A program made the position numbers and the translations under genes. The notes under the pieces were generated by a model. It worked only from the letters and a program-made list of their open reading frames with translations. It was not told the origin of the DNA and searched no databases. A stretch of DNA of 64,000 bases from DATLSM01 sp963722965 (lineage in GTDB: Bacteria; Actinomycetota; Thermoleophilia; Solirubrobacterales; 70-9). Below are positions 8,265-17,727 of the stretch, piece by piece; the stretch's first letter is position 1; each line of letters starts with the position of its first letter. The stretch covers positions 186,001 through 250,000 of the forward strand of contig CAVROX010000005.1 of NCBI GenBank assembly GCA_963722965.1. The letters run 5' to 3'.

Positions 8265-9416
8265 GTGGCTACGCGAGTCCTGATTCTCGGTGCCGGGTTC
8301 GGCGGCCTCGAGCTGGCCACCTCGCTCTCGGAGGGGCTCGGCGACGAGGTCGAGGTGACCCTGATCGACAGGGCCGACGCGTTCGTGTTCGGCTTCTCGA
8401 AGCTCGACCTGATGTTCGGGCGGCAGACGCGCGGCGGCGGTCCGCCTGCCCTACCGCGAGATTCGCGCAAGCCCGGCGTGAGGTTCCTGCGGGAGACGAT
8501 CGACCGCGATCGATCCCGACGGCGCGGCGGGTGACCACCGACGCCGGCGACCACGAGGCCGACGTCCTCGTCTTCGCGCTCGGCGCCGACTACGACCTGG
8601 ACGCGACGCCGGGGCTCGGCCGAGGCGGGCAACGAGTTCTACTCGGTGCGCCGGCGCCGAGCGGCTGGCCGAGCGTGCTGCCCGACGTTCACGCGCGGGC
8701 GGGCGATCGTCGGCGTCTGCGGGGCGCCGTTCAAGTGCCCGCCGGCGCCGAGCGAGGCCGCCCTGCTGCTGCACGACTACCTCTCGCGAGCGCGGCATCC
8801 GCGACGACTGCCGAGATCTCGCTCGCGATCCCGCTGTCGAGACCCGGTGCCGCCCTCGCCGGAGACCTCGGAGGCGCTGCTGGCCGCCTTCGCCGAGCGC
8901 GGCATCGAGTTCGTCGCCGGGCGTGCGCGTCGCCTCGCTCGACCCGGCGCGCAGGGTCGCGCGTGCTCGACGACGGCGGCGAGCTGCCCTTCGACCTCTT
9001 CCTCGGCGTCCCCAAGCACCGAGCACCCGACGTCGTCATCGCGAGCGGGATGACGGAGGACGGCTACGTGCCGGTCGACTCGAGCGACGCTGGAGACGCG
9101 GTTCCCGGGCGTCTACGCGGTCGGCGACGTCGCCAGCGTCGGCGTGCCGAAGGCGGGCGTTTTCGCCGAGGGCGCCGCGCGGGTCGTCGCCGCGGCCCTG
9201 ATCGCGCGCGTGCGGGGCGGGGAGCCGCCCGGAGGGCTACGACGGGCGCGGCTCCTGCTACGTCGAGTTCGGCGCCGGCCGGGTCGGCCGCGTCGACGTC
9301 GACTTCCTCTCGGGGCCGAAGCCGACCGGCACCTTCCAGGCGCCGTCCAGCCGCGCTCGTCGCCGAGAAGCAGCGAGTTCGGCGCGAGCCGCCGCGCCCG
9401 CTGGTTCGGGCGCTGA
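8265..9416 (+). pseudogene. NAD(P)/FAD-dependent oxidoreductase (sulfide:quinone-reductase-like), many frameshifts
   Basis: A flavoprotein of the pyridine nucleotide-disulfide oxidoreductase superfamily, of the NDH-2/sulfide:quinone oxidoreductase branch. Pieces in different frames read in order: VATRVLILGAGFGGLELATSL (FAD-binding GxGxxG), FGFSKLDLMFG, GVRFLRETI, EADVLVFALGADYDLDATPG, IVGVCGAPFKCPPAPSEAALLLHDYL, DDGGELPFDLFLGVPKHRAPDVV, YAVGDVASVGVPKAGVFAEGAARVVA and the C-terminus EFGASRRARWFGR. At least eight one-base shifts interrupt it, mostly extra bases. Since conserved residues continue after each shift, I infer sequencing error rather than decay. If intact it would be about 380 residues and oxidise NAD(P)H or sulfide at the membrane. 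Confidence 0.8.
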
Positions 9417-9427
9417 GCCGCGGTCGT

Positions 9428-10396
9428 TCAGGACCCCCCCAGGCTGGTCCACAGGCGGCGCTCGGCCTCGGCGGCACGGTGGGCTGCTTGGCCGACCTGC
9501 TGCCAGAGCGCCGCGTCGGCGCCCTCGCTCTCACTGGCGGCTCGAAAGGCCTCGGCCAGTTCCGTCCAGCGGGCGGCCGCCTTCACCGCGAGGGGGGCCT
9601 CGGGGCGACCAGCCTCTTCGAGAAAGCGCGAGTACATGAGTCGGAAGGCGCCGCCGCCGGTGCCACGACGCTCGATGACCTGGTATCCAAAGCGCGCACA
9701 CCATCGCCAATCCTCGGCGACCTCGGGCCAGGAGCCGGCCTCGGCGGCCAAGCGGTCGACCGCGGGCAGGCCGGCGAACTCCCCGAAGCTCGGCTCAAGC
9801 ATCTCCTTTGTGGCCCGTTCGATCGCGGCGGGGATGGCGGCTTGAAGAAGATCCGGGTCCACGGGGCCGGCGACGGTGAACATGTGTCCGGCAAGCGGGT
9901 AGGCGGGATGGGTGCCGTGGCGAGCCCTGGCGAGATTCTCCAGGGCGGTTGTCTGCAGCTCCGTAAAGCCGGTGTCGGAGAGGTGAGCGACCCCCTCGTC
10001 GTAGCCGGCGAGGACGACGGCGTGACCGGGGAAGTGGGCGGAGCTGCCGTAGTGGTCGAGGTAGAAAAGGTCGGTGAGCAGGAGCGCTGGCCTGCCGGCA
10101 TCCACCGCTTCTCGGGCTGCCTCCCAGGCATCGGGGTCCCCTGCGGGGAAGGTGCGCATCTCCAGCGCGGCGCCGGTCAGGTCGCGGAAGTTCTCCTCCA
10201 GCCGAGCAGTGCGGCCGTTGAACCAGCGGCTGGGTGAGGCCTCGGTGAGGGCGACGTAATAAAAGCAGGGGCCGGCGCCCAGTCCGAACGCCATCTCCTC
10301 GCTGATCTCTGTCCCGTGATGGGAGAGGAGGTTGCGCAGCGCGGTCGATCCGCAATGGTTGCCGGGGGTGTGCCGGTAGTTGGGGACGGAGGGCAT
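9428..10396 (-). CDS. BtrH N-terminal domain / DUF4872 protein
   Basis: A 322-residue protein with the BtrH N-terminal domain: NHCGSTALRNLLSHHG (residues about 13-28), SEEMAFGLGAGPCFYYV, and a downstream FPGHAVVLAGYDEG. The cysteine, histidine and aspartate in these blocks look like a C39-peptidase-fold active site. BtrH itself transfers an acyl group from a carrier protein in butirosin synthesis. The C-terminal part (from about residue 150) fits DUF4872. No antibiotic genes are nearby, so a biosynthetic role is not implied. The frame is intact although the gene lies next to a heavily frameshifted one. It is transcribed towards that gene and away from the PAP2 gene. Confidence 0.8.
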   Translation of the reverse strand: MPSVPNYRHTPGNHCGSTALRNLLSHHGTEISEEMAFGLGAGPCFYYVALTEASPSRWFNGRTARLEENFRDLTGAALEMRTFPAGDPDAWEAAREAVDAGRPALLLTDLFYLDHYGSSAHFPGHAVVLAGYDEGVAHLSDTGFTELQTTALENLARARHGTHPAYPLAGHMFTVAGPVDPDLLQAAIPAAIERATKEMLEPSFGEFAGLPAVDRLAAEAGSWPEVAEDWRWCARFGYQVIERRGTGGGAFRLMYSRFLEEAGRPEAPLAVKAAARWTELAEAFRAASESEGADAALWQQVGQAAHRAAEAERRLWTSLGGS

Positions 10397-10458
10397 CGGC
10401 TGGATATTGACGGCGGCGAGGAGGCGGGGACGCCGGCGCCCGTATTCTGCTTGCGCCG

Positions 10459-10953
10459 ATGGAGGATCTGGACCTCAGGGTACTGCGGTTGATGCGGACC
10501 AAGTGGCACACCCCGAGGGTGGAGAGGTCCGCCCAGGCACTCGGTCGGGCTGGGAACAATGCGCTGGTCTGGGTGGTGCTTGGGATCGTGCTTGCGCTGA
10601 TCGATCCATCGCGGCGGGAAGCCTGGTTGATCTGCGCTTTGCTTGGGCCGGTTGCGATCTGTTTCAACTACGCGATCAAGCTTGTGGTCAAGCGGCCGCG
10701 GCCCGTCTTGGAGGGGCTGCCGCCGCTTGGCGGGGCTCCCAGCTCACTCAGCTTTCCGTCCGCACACGCGCTTTCCTCCTTTGCGGTGGCGACGGCGATG
10801 TTCCGGGTCGATCCCGCCACCGCGGGCGCGCTCGTGGTGGCTTTGGCACTCTCGCTGGGGCGACCCTATCTCGGGATGCACTACCCCTCCGACGTGCTGG
10901 CCGGGATTGTGCTGGGCGTCGGGCTCGGCCTGATCGTCCCCCTCTCCCTATGA
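10459..10953 (+). CDS. PAP2-family phosphatase
   Basis: A 164-residue membrane phosphatase with the three PAP2 motifs: K-x6-RP in KLVVKRPRP (about residues 75-83), the phosphate-binding FPSAH (histidine about 105) and the GRPYLGMHYPSD block with the catalytic histidine. Four to five hydrophobic helices surround them. Such enzymes dephosphorylate lipid phosphates such as phosphatidate or undecaprenyl diphosphate; the substrate is not determinable here. The following ychF gene begins 19 bases downstream. Confidence 0.9.
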   Translation: MEDLDLRVLRLMRTKWHTPRVERSAQALGRAGNNALVWVVLGIVLALIDPSRREAWLICALLGPVAICFNYAIKLVVKRPRPVLEGLPPLGGAPSSLSFPSAHALSSFAVATAMFRVDPATAGALVVALALSLGRPYLGMHYPSDVLAGIVLGVGLGLIVPLSL

Positions 10954-10972
10954 CAGCCGGCGGCGGCGCCCT

Positions 10973-12046
10973 ATGAAAGTGGGAATCGTTGGGCTGCCCA
11001 ACGCCGGCAAGTCGACTCTCTTCAACGCACTGACCAAGGGCGGAGCGCAGACGGGGGATTACCCGTTCACGACGATCGAGCCCAACGTGGCGATCGCTCG
11101 GGTGCCGGACGAGAGGCTGGAGCGGGTGGCCGAGACGGTGCGCAGCTCGGAGCTGGTCGCGGCGACGATCTGCTTCCACGACATCGCCGGACTGGTAGCG
11201 GGGGCCTCCGAAGGAGAGGGGCTCGGCAACCGGTTCCTCGCCTCGATCCGAGAGACCGATGCGATCTGCCACGTCGTGCGCTGCCACACCGACCCGGGAG
11301 TCCCGCACCCCGACGGGCGGGTTGACCCGATCGCTGATATCGAGACGATCGAGACCGAGCTCACGCTCGCTGATTATGAGCAGGTTGAGCGGCGCTTGGA
11401 ACGGGTCGCCAAGCAGGCAAAGACCGGGGGTGGGGCAGCGGTTGCCGAGCGCGATTGGCTTGAGGCGGTGCACGAGGCGCTCGCAGCCGGTCGCCCGGCG
11501 CGCTCCGTTCCCGTTCGGGAGGCCGCTCCGGAGGCCTCCCGTCGGCTCCAGGCGCTGACCTCAAAGCCGATCCTCTACGTCGCCAACGTCGATGAGGGCG
11601 ACGCCGAGGCGCCGCAGGCGGTACGCGCGCACGCGGCCGAGATTGGCGCCGGCGTCGTCGCGGTCAGCGCCCGGATCGAGGGGGAACTGGCCGAACTTGA
11701 CCCAGCCGAGGCTGAGGAAATGCGGGCCTCCTACGGGGTAAAGGGCTCGGGACTGGCGCGGCTGGTCCGCTCCGCATATGAGCTGCTTGAGCTGATCACC
11801 TTCTTCACCGCCGGCGAGGACAAGGAGGCGGTGGCCCGCCCGCTACGACGCGGCGCCACGGCCTGGGAAGCGGCGGGCACGATCCACACCGAGATCCAGG
11901 ATGCCTTCGTCAAAGCCGAGGTGGTTGGCTGGCAGGCGCTGGTCGAGTGCGGCGGCTACGCCGGCGCCCGGGAGCGAGGCTTGCTTCGCATCGAGGGCCG
12001 CGATTACGTCGTCCAAGACGGCGACGTGATCACGATTAAGGTCTGA
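10973..12046 (+). CDS. ychF: Redox-regulated ATPase YchF (OBG-family)
   Basis: A 357-residue OBG-family P-loop protein. Seen: G1 GLPNAGKSTLFNALT, G2/G3 DYPFTTIEPN and DIAGLVAGASEGEGLGNRFL, a diverged G4 (ILYVANVDE, consistent with the ATP preference of YchF/Ola1), and the C-terminal TGS domain with AWEAAGTIHTEIQDAFVKAEVV and the ending RDYVVQDGDVITIKV. Length and order match the family exactly. YchF is a ribosome- and stress-associated ATPase. The next gene starts 2 bases after its stop codon. Confidence 0.96.
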   Translation: MKVGIVGLPNAGKSTLFNALTKGGAQTGDYPFTTIEPNVAIARVPDERLERVAETVRSSELVAATICFHDIAGLVAGASEGEGLGNRFLASIRETDAICHVVRCHTDPGVPHPDGRVDPIADIETIETELTLADYEQVERRLERVAKQAKTGGGAAVAERDWLEAVHEALAAGRPARSVPVREAAPEASRRLQALTSKPILYVANVDEGDAEAPQAVRAHAAEIGAGVVAVSARIEGELAELDPAEAEEMRASYGVKGSGLARLVRSAYELLELITFFTAGEDKEAVARPLRRGATAWEAAGTIHTEIQDAFVKAEVVGWQALVECGGYAGARERGLLRIEGRDYVVQDGDVITIKV

Positions 12047-12048
12047 GA

Positions 12049-13038
12049 ATGGATCAGGGGGCCAGGTTCCCGCGAGTGCCGGCAAAGGCCGGTCACTATG
12101 AGAGCTTCTACCTCAAGGCCTGCCGGCCGGGCGGTGGGCAGGGTCTGTGGGTAAGGCACACGGTGCACAAGCGCCCCGGGGCGGAGCCGAGCGCCTCGAT
12201 CTGGTTCACCCTCTTTGACCGCGAGGCGCAGAGTCCGCGGGCGACCAAGGTCACCGTTCCGGCTGCCGAGCTAGCGGCTCCGGCCAGCTCCTGGATCAAG
12301 GTCGGCGACGCCGAGATCGGGCCCGGCAGGGCTCGGGGCGCGGTCCGCACGGCTGCGCTCGCCGCCTCCTGGGACCTCACCTTCGCCGGCGAGGCGGGGC
12401 CCTGCAAGTACCTGCCGGCCGATTGGCTTTATCAGGCGCCCGTCCCCCGCACCAAGTTCATCGCCCCCTACCCAGACGCCAGATTCGACGGGCGCCTGGA
12501 GGTCGACGGCGAGCCGATCAACCTCGCCGGCTGGCCGGGCATGATCGGCCACAACTGGGGCAGCGAGCATGCCGAGCGCTGGGTCTGGCTGCAGGGCGGC
12601 GGCTTCGCCGCCGCGGCCGGTGCCTATTTCGATGCCGGCGCCGCGCGGGTCAAGCTCGGCCGATGGACGACGCCCTGGATTCCATCCGGGATGCTCTTCC
12701 TCGACGGCAGGGCCCACCGCCTGGGAGGCCTTGGCCAGATCCGCTCCACCTCGATCGGGGAGTCAGCGGTAGGCTGCGAGTTCACCCTCCCCGGCAAGGA
12801 CGTGCTCCTCCGCGGCCGCGTCTCGGCTCCCCGCAAGGACTTCGTCGGTTGGATCTACGCAGACCCCCAAGGCCCCGAGCACAACACGATCAACTGCTCC
12901 GTCGCCGACCTCGAGTTGGCGATTGAGCGCCCCGGCGCGCCGCGCCGTCAGCTCTCCCTCCCCGCCGGCGCCGCCTACGAGCTCGGGATGAGGGAGACAG
13001 CCCCCGGGATTGCCCTGCAGCCCTACGCCGACGGTTGA
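12049..13038 (+). CDS. CrtC-like (hydroxyneurosporene-synthase-like lipocalin) protein of unknown role
   Basis: A 329-residue soluble protein, rich in beta strands, with the block GWPGMIGHNWGSEHAERWVWLQG (about residues 160-183). This is the kind of motif found in CrtC-like/tocopherol-cyclase-like double lipocalin proteins. Early segments such as GHYESFYLKACRPGGGQGLWVRHTVH and the later SVADLELAI fit the same fold. No carotenoid genes are nearby, so carotenoid hydration is not implied. It follows ychF after 2 bases and is probably in the same transcript. I call the fold with moderate confidence and the reaction as unknown. Confidence 0.65.
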   Translation: MDQGARFPRVPAKAGHYESFYLKACRPGGGQGLWVRHTVHKRPGAEPSASIWFTLFDREAQSPRATKVTVPAAELAAPASSWIKVGDAEIGPGRARGAVRTAALAASWDLTFAGEAGPCKYLPADWLYQAPVPRTKFIAPYPDARFDGRLEVDGEPINLAGWPGMIGHNWGSEHAERWVWLQGGGFAAAAGAYFDAGAARVKLGRWTTPWIPSGMLFLDGRAHRLGGLGQIRSTSIGESAVGCEFTLPGKDVLLRGRVSAPRKDFVGWIYADPQGPEHNTINCSVADLELAIERPGAPRRQLSLPAGAAYELGMRETAPGIALQPYADG

Positions 13039-13129
13039 ACTCCCACCGATCCACCCAGCCCGCCCAGGTCAGAGGGGGTCGGGCGGCGATCGGGCGGCGG
13101 CCTGCTCTACCCTGGGCACTGAACTGTTG

Positions 13130-13150
13130 CCTTCCCCCCGTAGGGGAAGG
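13130..13150. promoter_or_regulatory. Dyad CCTTCCCC-N5-GGGGAAGG before an aldehyde dehydrogenase gene
   Basis: Perfect 8-base arms separated by 5 bases, overlapping a TTGCCT that could be a -35 element (13127-13132). The dyad ends 26 bases before the ATG of the aldehyde dehydrogenase at 13177. MerR-family operators have this form, a dyad sitting between -35 and -10, but the -10 is weak, so an mRNA hairpin is also possible. Confidence 0.4.
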
Positions 13151-13176
13151 AGATTGGAACGTGAGGAGGGACCCGG

Positions 13177-14622
13177 ATGGCGACTCAGACCGTGGAAGCG
13201 GTCGATCACAAGCTGTTGGCGGCTGGGGAGTGGATGGAGAGCGGTGAGTGGGAGGAGGTGCGCAGCCCCTACGACGGAACCGTGGTCGGGCGGGTCGCGC
13301 AGGGCCAGGCCTCGACCGTCGACCGCGCCGTGCTGGCGGCCCAGGCGGCCTTCGAGTCCGCCGACTTTCCCCAGCACGAGCGCGCTGCGGCGCTCGATCG
13401 CGCCGCCGAGCTAGCCGCTGGGCGGGTCGAGGAGTTGGCGCTGGCGATTGCCGCCGAGGCGGGCAAGCCGCTGAAGACCGCCACGGTCGAGGCGCAGCGC
13501 TGCGTGGACACCCTGACCTTCTCCGCGGTCGAGGCGCGCAAGCTGACCGGCGCCACGGTGCCGATGGAGGCCTCGCCCGCCGGCGCCGGCAAGCTCGGGG
13601 TGATCTTGCGGGTCCCCTACGGCGTGGTCGGTGCGATCAGCCCCTTCAACTTCCCCCTCAACCTGGTCGCCCACAAGCTCGGCCCGGCGATCGCCGCCGG
13701 CAACGCGGTCGTCCTCAAGCCGGCTGGCCAGACGCCGATCTCGGCGCTGAAGCTCGCTGCGATCCTGGTCGAGGCCGGACTGCCTGAGGGCTGGCTCAGC
13801 GTCATCCCCGGCCCGGGCCGGGAGGTCGGCAACGCGATCGTCGAGCACGAGCTGACTCGGGCGATCACGTTCACCGGGTCCTCTGCCGTCGGCTGGGGCA
13901 TCCGCAGCCGCGTCCCCCACAAGAAGGTGAACCTGGAGCTGGGCTCAAACGCGCCGCTGATCGTCAACGCCGACGGCGACTGGGAGCTGGCCGCCGACAA
14001 GGCGAAGCTGCATGCCTTCTCCCATGCCGGTCAGAGCTGCATCTCAATTCAGCGGGTGCTGGTTCACGATCAGGTTGCCGACGCCTTCACCGAGCGGCTC
14101 GTCGCCAACGCCGAGGCGCTACGGGTCGGCGACCCGCTTGACCCTGAGACCGACGTTGGCCCGCTGATCACCCCGACCGACCGCGACCGGGTCAAGGCGT
14201 GGGTCGACCAGGCGGTGGAGGCGGGCGCCGAGCTGCTGAGCGGTGGCGAGCTGGTTGACCAGGGTCGCTGTCTTGCCCCGACTCTGCTCGGGGCACCGCC
14301 CAAAGACGCCAAGGTCTGGTGCGAGGAGATCTTCGGCCCGGTGGCGACGATCGACCGCTTCGCGGACTTCGAGCAGGCGCTGGAGATGGCCAACGACTCG
14401 AAGTTTGGCCTCCAGGCGGGGGTCTTCACCCGCGACCTCGGCCGCGGCCTGCAGGCGGCTCGGGCACTTGAGTTCGGCGGCGTCCTGATCAACGAGGTCC
14501 CCACCTTCCGCGCCGACCAACAGCCCTACGGCGGCGTCAAGGACTCGGGCAACACCCGCGAGGGGCCGGCTTACTCAGTCCTGGAGCTCACCGAGGAGCG
14601 GTTCATCACCCTCCAGGGCTGA
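13177..14622 (+). CDS. NAD(P)-dependent aldehyde dehydrogenase
   Basis: A 481-residue aldehyde dehydrogenase, complete and in frame. Motifs: SPFNFPLNLVAHKLGPAIAAGNAVVLKPAGQTP, FTGSSAVGWGI, catalytic glutamate in NLELGSNAPLIV, catalytic cysteine in HAGQSCISIQRVLV, and CEEIFGPVATIDRF. The QSC-IS-IQRV environment and LELGSNAP resemble lactaldehyde/glyceraldehyde-type bacterial enzymes; the substrate is not settled. The ATG at 13177 is preceded by GAGGAGGGA as a strong ribosome-binding site. A palindromic element lies upstream. The downstream neighbour, fumC, is on the opposite strand. Confidence 0.92.
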   Translation: MATQTVEAVDHKLLAAGEWMESGEWEEVRSPYDGTVVGRVAQGQASTVDRAVLAAQAAFESADFPQHERAAALDRAAELAAGRVEELALAIAAEAGKPLKTATVEAQRCVDTLTFSAVEARKLTGATVPMEASPAGAGKLGVILRVPYGVVGAISPFNFPLNLVAHKLGPAIAAGNAVVLKPAGQTPISALKLAAILVEAGLPEGWLSVIPGPGREVGNAIVEHELTRAITFTGSSAVGWGIRSRVPHKKVNLELGSNAPLIVNADGDWELAADKAKLHAFSHAGQSCISIQRVLVHDQVADAFTERLVANAEALRVGDPLDPETDVGPLITPTDRDRVKAWVDQAVEAGAELLSGGELVDQGRCLAPTLLGAPPKDAKVWCEEIFGPVATIDRFADFEQALEMANDSKFGLQAGVFTRDLGRGLQAARALEFGGVLINEVPTFRADQQPYGGVKDSGNTREGPAYSVLELTEERFITLQG

Positions 14623-14634
14623 CGCCCGGCCCGC

Positions 14635-15964
14635 CTACCCGTGGGGACGGGCCATCTTGCGGTAGTCGAGCGCCTCGTCGAGGACCGCCGGCTCGACGCC
14701 CTTCTCCCGGGCGACCTCGCGCAGCGAGCGGCCCGACGCGGCGGCCTCCTTGACGATCTCGGCGGCGCGGTCGTAGCCGATGTACGGGTTGAGCGCGGTC
14801 GCCGCGGCCAGCGTCAGCTCGGCGTAGCGCTCGCAGCTGCTGCGGTTCGCCTCGATCCCGGCGACGCACTTCTCGGCGAGCAGGCGCGAGGCGGTGGCGA
14901 GCAGCTTGATCGAGTCGAGCAGGTTGCGCGCGATCAGCGGCACGCAGCACGTTCAGCTCGAAGTGGCCCTGCATGCCGCCGACCGTGATCGCCGTGTCGT
15001 TGCCGATCACCTGCGCGGCGACCTGCGATCACGACCTCGGGGATCACCGGGTTGACCTTGCCGGGCATGATCGAGGAGCCCTTCTGCAGCTCGGGCAGGC
15101 GATCTCGGCGAGCCCGGCGCGCGGGCCCGAGCCCAGGCAGCGCAGGTCGTTGGCGATCTTCGTCAGCGAGACGGCGACGACCTTGAGCGCGCCCGATAGC
15201 CTCGACGAGGCGCGTCGCGGGCGGCCTGCGCCTCGAAGGGGTCGGCCGGCGCGGAGATCGTCAGGCCGCGTCTCGGCGGCGAGCTGCGCGCGCACGCTGC
15301 GCGGCGAACTCGGGGTGGGTGTTGAGCCCGGTGCCGACCGCGGTGCCGCCGAGCGGGATCTGGCCGAGCCGCGCGCAGGGTCGCCTCGACGCGCTGCGAT
15401 GCCCTAGCCGCACCTGCGCCGCGTAGCCGCCGAACTCCTGGCCGAGCGTGACCGGCACGGCGTCCATCAGGTGGGTGCGGCCGGACTTGACGACGTCGTC
15501 GAACTCTGGCCGCCTTCTCCGCCGAGCGCCGCCTGCGAGCTCGCCCAGCGCCGGCAGCAGGTCGTCGGTCGACCTCGTCGAGCGCCGCGAGGTGGACGGC
15601 CGAGGGGAAGACGTCGTTGGAGGACTGGCCCATGTTGACGTCGTCGTTGGGGTGCACGCCCGGCGCCGGCGAGCGTTGGCGATCACCTCGTTGGCGTTCA
15701 TGTTCGAGGAGGTGCCGGAGCCGGTCTGGAAGACGTCGATCGGGAACTGGTCGTCGTGCTCGCCCGCTGCGACCGCCGTCGCCGGCGGCCGCGATCCGCT
15801 CGGCCTTGTCGGCGTCGAGCAGCCCGAGCTCGGCGTTGGCCTCGCGCCGCGGCGCCCTTGATCCGGCCGAGCCAGCGGATCACCGGGACGGGAATCGGCT
15901 CGCCCGAGACCGGGAAGTTCTCGACCGCCTTGCTCGTCTCGCCGCCCCACAGTTGGTCACTCAA
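14635..15964 (-). pseudogene. fumC: Class II fumarate hydratase FumC, many frameshifts
   Basis: Fumarase of the TCA cycle (fumarate to malate), recognisable in pieces over three frames: SDQLWGGETSKAVENFPVSGEPIPVPVIRWLGRIK, QTGSGTSSNMNANEVIANA (substrate site), KSGRTHLMDAVPVTLGQEFGGYAAQV, GGTAVGTGLNTHPEFA, GNDTAITVGGMQGHFELNVL and PLIARNLLDSIKLLATASRLLAEKCVAGIEAN. A TTG start at 15964 preceded by GGAGG gives MSDQLWGGET. About ten one-base shifts interrupt the gene. The signature GSxxMxxKxN segment falls in a shifted stretch and can only be partly read. All fragments are well conserved, so I infer a real gene with poor base accuracy. Confidence 0.88.
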
Positions 15965-16045
15965 TTGATTGCCTCCATCTAAATCGTCGTGCCCGCAGCG
16001 TATTCGGCCGCGGCTGGGATCGGTCGCCCGGATAGGGTTGGGCCG

Positions 16046-17655
16046 ATGCCGACCGTCCGCGACGCCAGCTTCGACCTCTTCCGTGCGCAGGGGATGACGA
16101 CGATGTTCGGCAACCCTGGCTCGACCGAGCTGCCGATGCTCGCCGAGTTCCCGGCGGATCTGCGCTACGTGCTCGGGCTGCAGGAGGCAGTTGTGGTCGG
16201 GATGGCCGACGGCTTCGCCCAGGCCTCCGGCCGCACCACCCTGGTCAACCTCCACACCGCGCCGGGGCTCGGCAACGCGATGGGGGCGATCTTCAACGCT
16301 CAGGCAAACCACTCCCCGCTGCTGATCAGCGCCGGCCAGCAGGCGCGAGCGCAGATCACCCTGCAGGCGAACCTGACCAACCGCGACGCGACGCGAATGC
16401 CGCACCCGCTCGTGAAGTGGTCCTACGAGCCGCCGCGCGCCCAGGACGTGCCGCTCGCCCTTGCCCGCGCCGCGCACCTCGCCTCGCTGCCGCCGCGCGG
16501 ACCGGTCTTCGTCTCCGTACCGATGGACGACTGGTAGCAGAGGTCGCGGAGGCCGACGCTCGCGAGGCGATCGGGCGGACGGTCAACGGCCGCGCCGCCG
16601 CCGACCCCGAGGCGGTGCGCTCGCTTGCCGATCGCCTCGCTTCGGCGAGCAGCCCAGTCTTCATCGCCGGCCCCGACATCGACGCGAGCGGTGCGTGGAA
16701 CGTCGCGGTCGCGCTCGCCGAGCGCCAACGCCTGCCGGTCTGGGCTTCGCCCGCCACCGGTGGCTTTCGGCTCGGCTTCCCCGAGAGCCATCCCAACTTC
16801 CGCGGCGTGCTGCCGCCGGCGATCGGTCCGGTCGCCCAGACCCTCGAGGGCCATGACCTGATCCTCGTCGCCGGCAGCTCGGTCTTTCCCTACTACCCGC
16901 ACGTCCCCGGTCCGCTGCTGCCCAGGGGGCGGGGTTGGTGGCGATCACAAGCGACCCCGACGAGGCCGCCCGAGCGCCGATGGGCGACGCCCTGGTCGCC
17001 GACGTGAGCGCTCACCCTGGATGCGCTGCTGGAGTCCGGTCCCCCAGTCAAGCCGCCCCGCTCCAGAGCCCGACCAGGGGCCCCAGGAGACCCGCGCGGC
17101 CGACCCGCTCAACCCCTCGACCGATGCTCGGCGCTCGCCGAGGTCTTTCCCAAGACGGCATCGCGGTCGCTCGAGGCGCCCTCCAGCACGCTCGCCCTTC
17201 GCAACCAACTGCGGATCTCCCGGCCGGGCAGCTACTACTTCAGCGCCAGCGGCGGGCTCGGCTTCGGCATCGCCGCCGCCGTTGGCGTCCAGCTCGCCCA
17301 GACCGAACCGTCCGGTCGTATGCGTGCTCGGCGAGGGCTCGGCCCAGTACGCGATCACCGCGTTTTGGAGCGCCGTCGCGTACACGACGCCGGTCACCTT
17401 CCTTGTCGTGCGCAACGAGGAGTACATGATCCTCAAGTGGTTTGCCGAAGTCGAGCAGGTGAGCGGTGCGCCGGGTCTTGACCTGCCCGGGCTCGACGTC
17501 GCCGCGGTCGGCGGAGGCCTATGGGGTCCGGGCACAGGGGTGTCGGGCCGTGAGAGGTGCCGAGGCGCTGCGCGGGGCGCTCGCCGCCGTGACGGCCCGC
17601 GAGCTGGTCCAAGTCCCGGTGGCGCCCGGGGATGGGCTTGTTAATGAGGCGCTGA
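16046..17655 (+). pseudogene. Thiamine-diphosphate enzyme, benzoylformate-decarboxylase-like, frameshifted
   Basis: Reads as a ThDP-dependent decarboxylase of the MdlC/benzoylformate decarboxylase type. The first 160 residues are in frame: MPTVRDASFDLFRAQGMTTMFGNPGSTELPML, with the ThDP-activating glutamate in GLQEAVVVGMADGFAQASGR. The middle domain (SPVFIAGPDIDASGAWNVAVALAE, GPVAQTLEGHDLILVAGSSVFPYY) and the ThDP-binding domain (SYYFSASGGLGFGIAAAVGVQLAQ, CVLGEGSAQYAITAFWSAVAYTTPVTFLVVRNEEYMILKWF) follow in other frames. Canonical GDG is replaced by GEG. The end is placed at the TGA at 17653-17655 after a final correction (VPVAPG-MGL). Shifts occur near 16537, 16935, 17010, 17165 and 17525. 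The substrate is uncertain. Confidence 0.75.
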
Positions 17656-17727
17656 AGGCGCTGCTTGCCCGGAGCCGGACTCGCTGGTCCCGCCAGGCGT
17701 CGGAGCCGGCGGCCGACCGCGCGCCCG

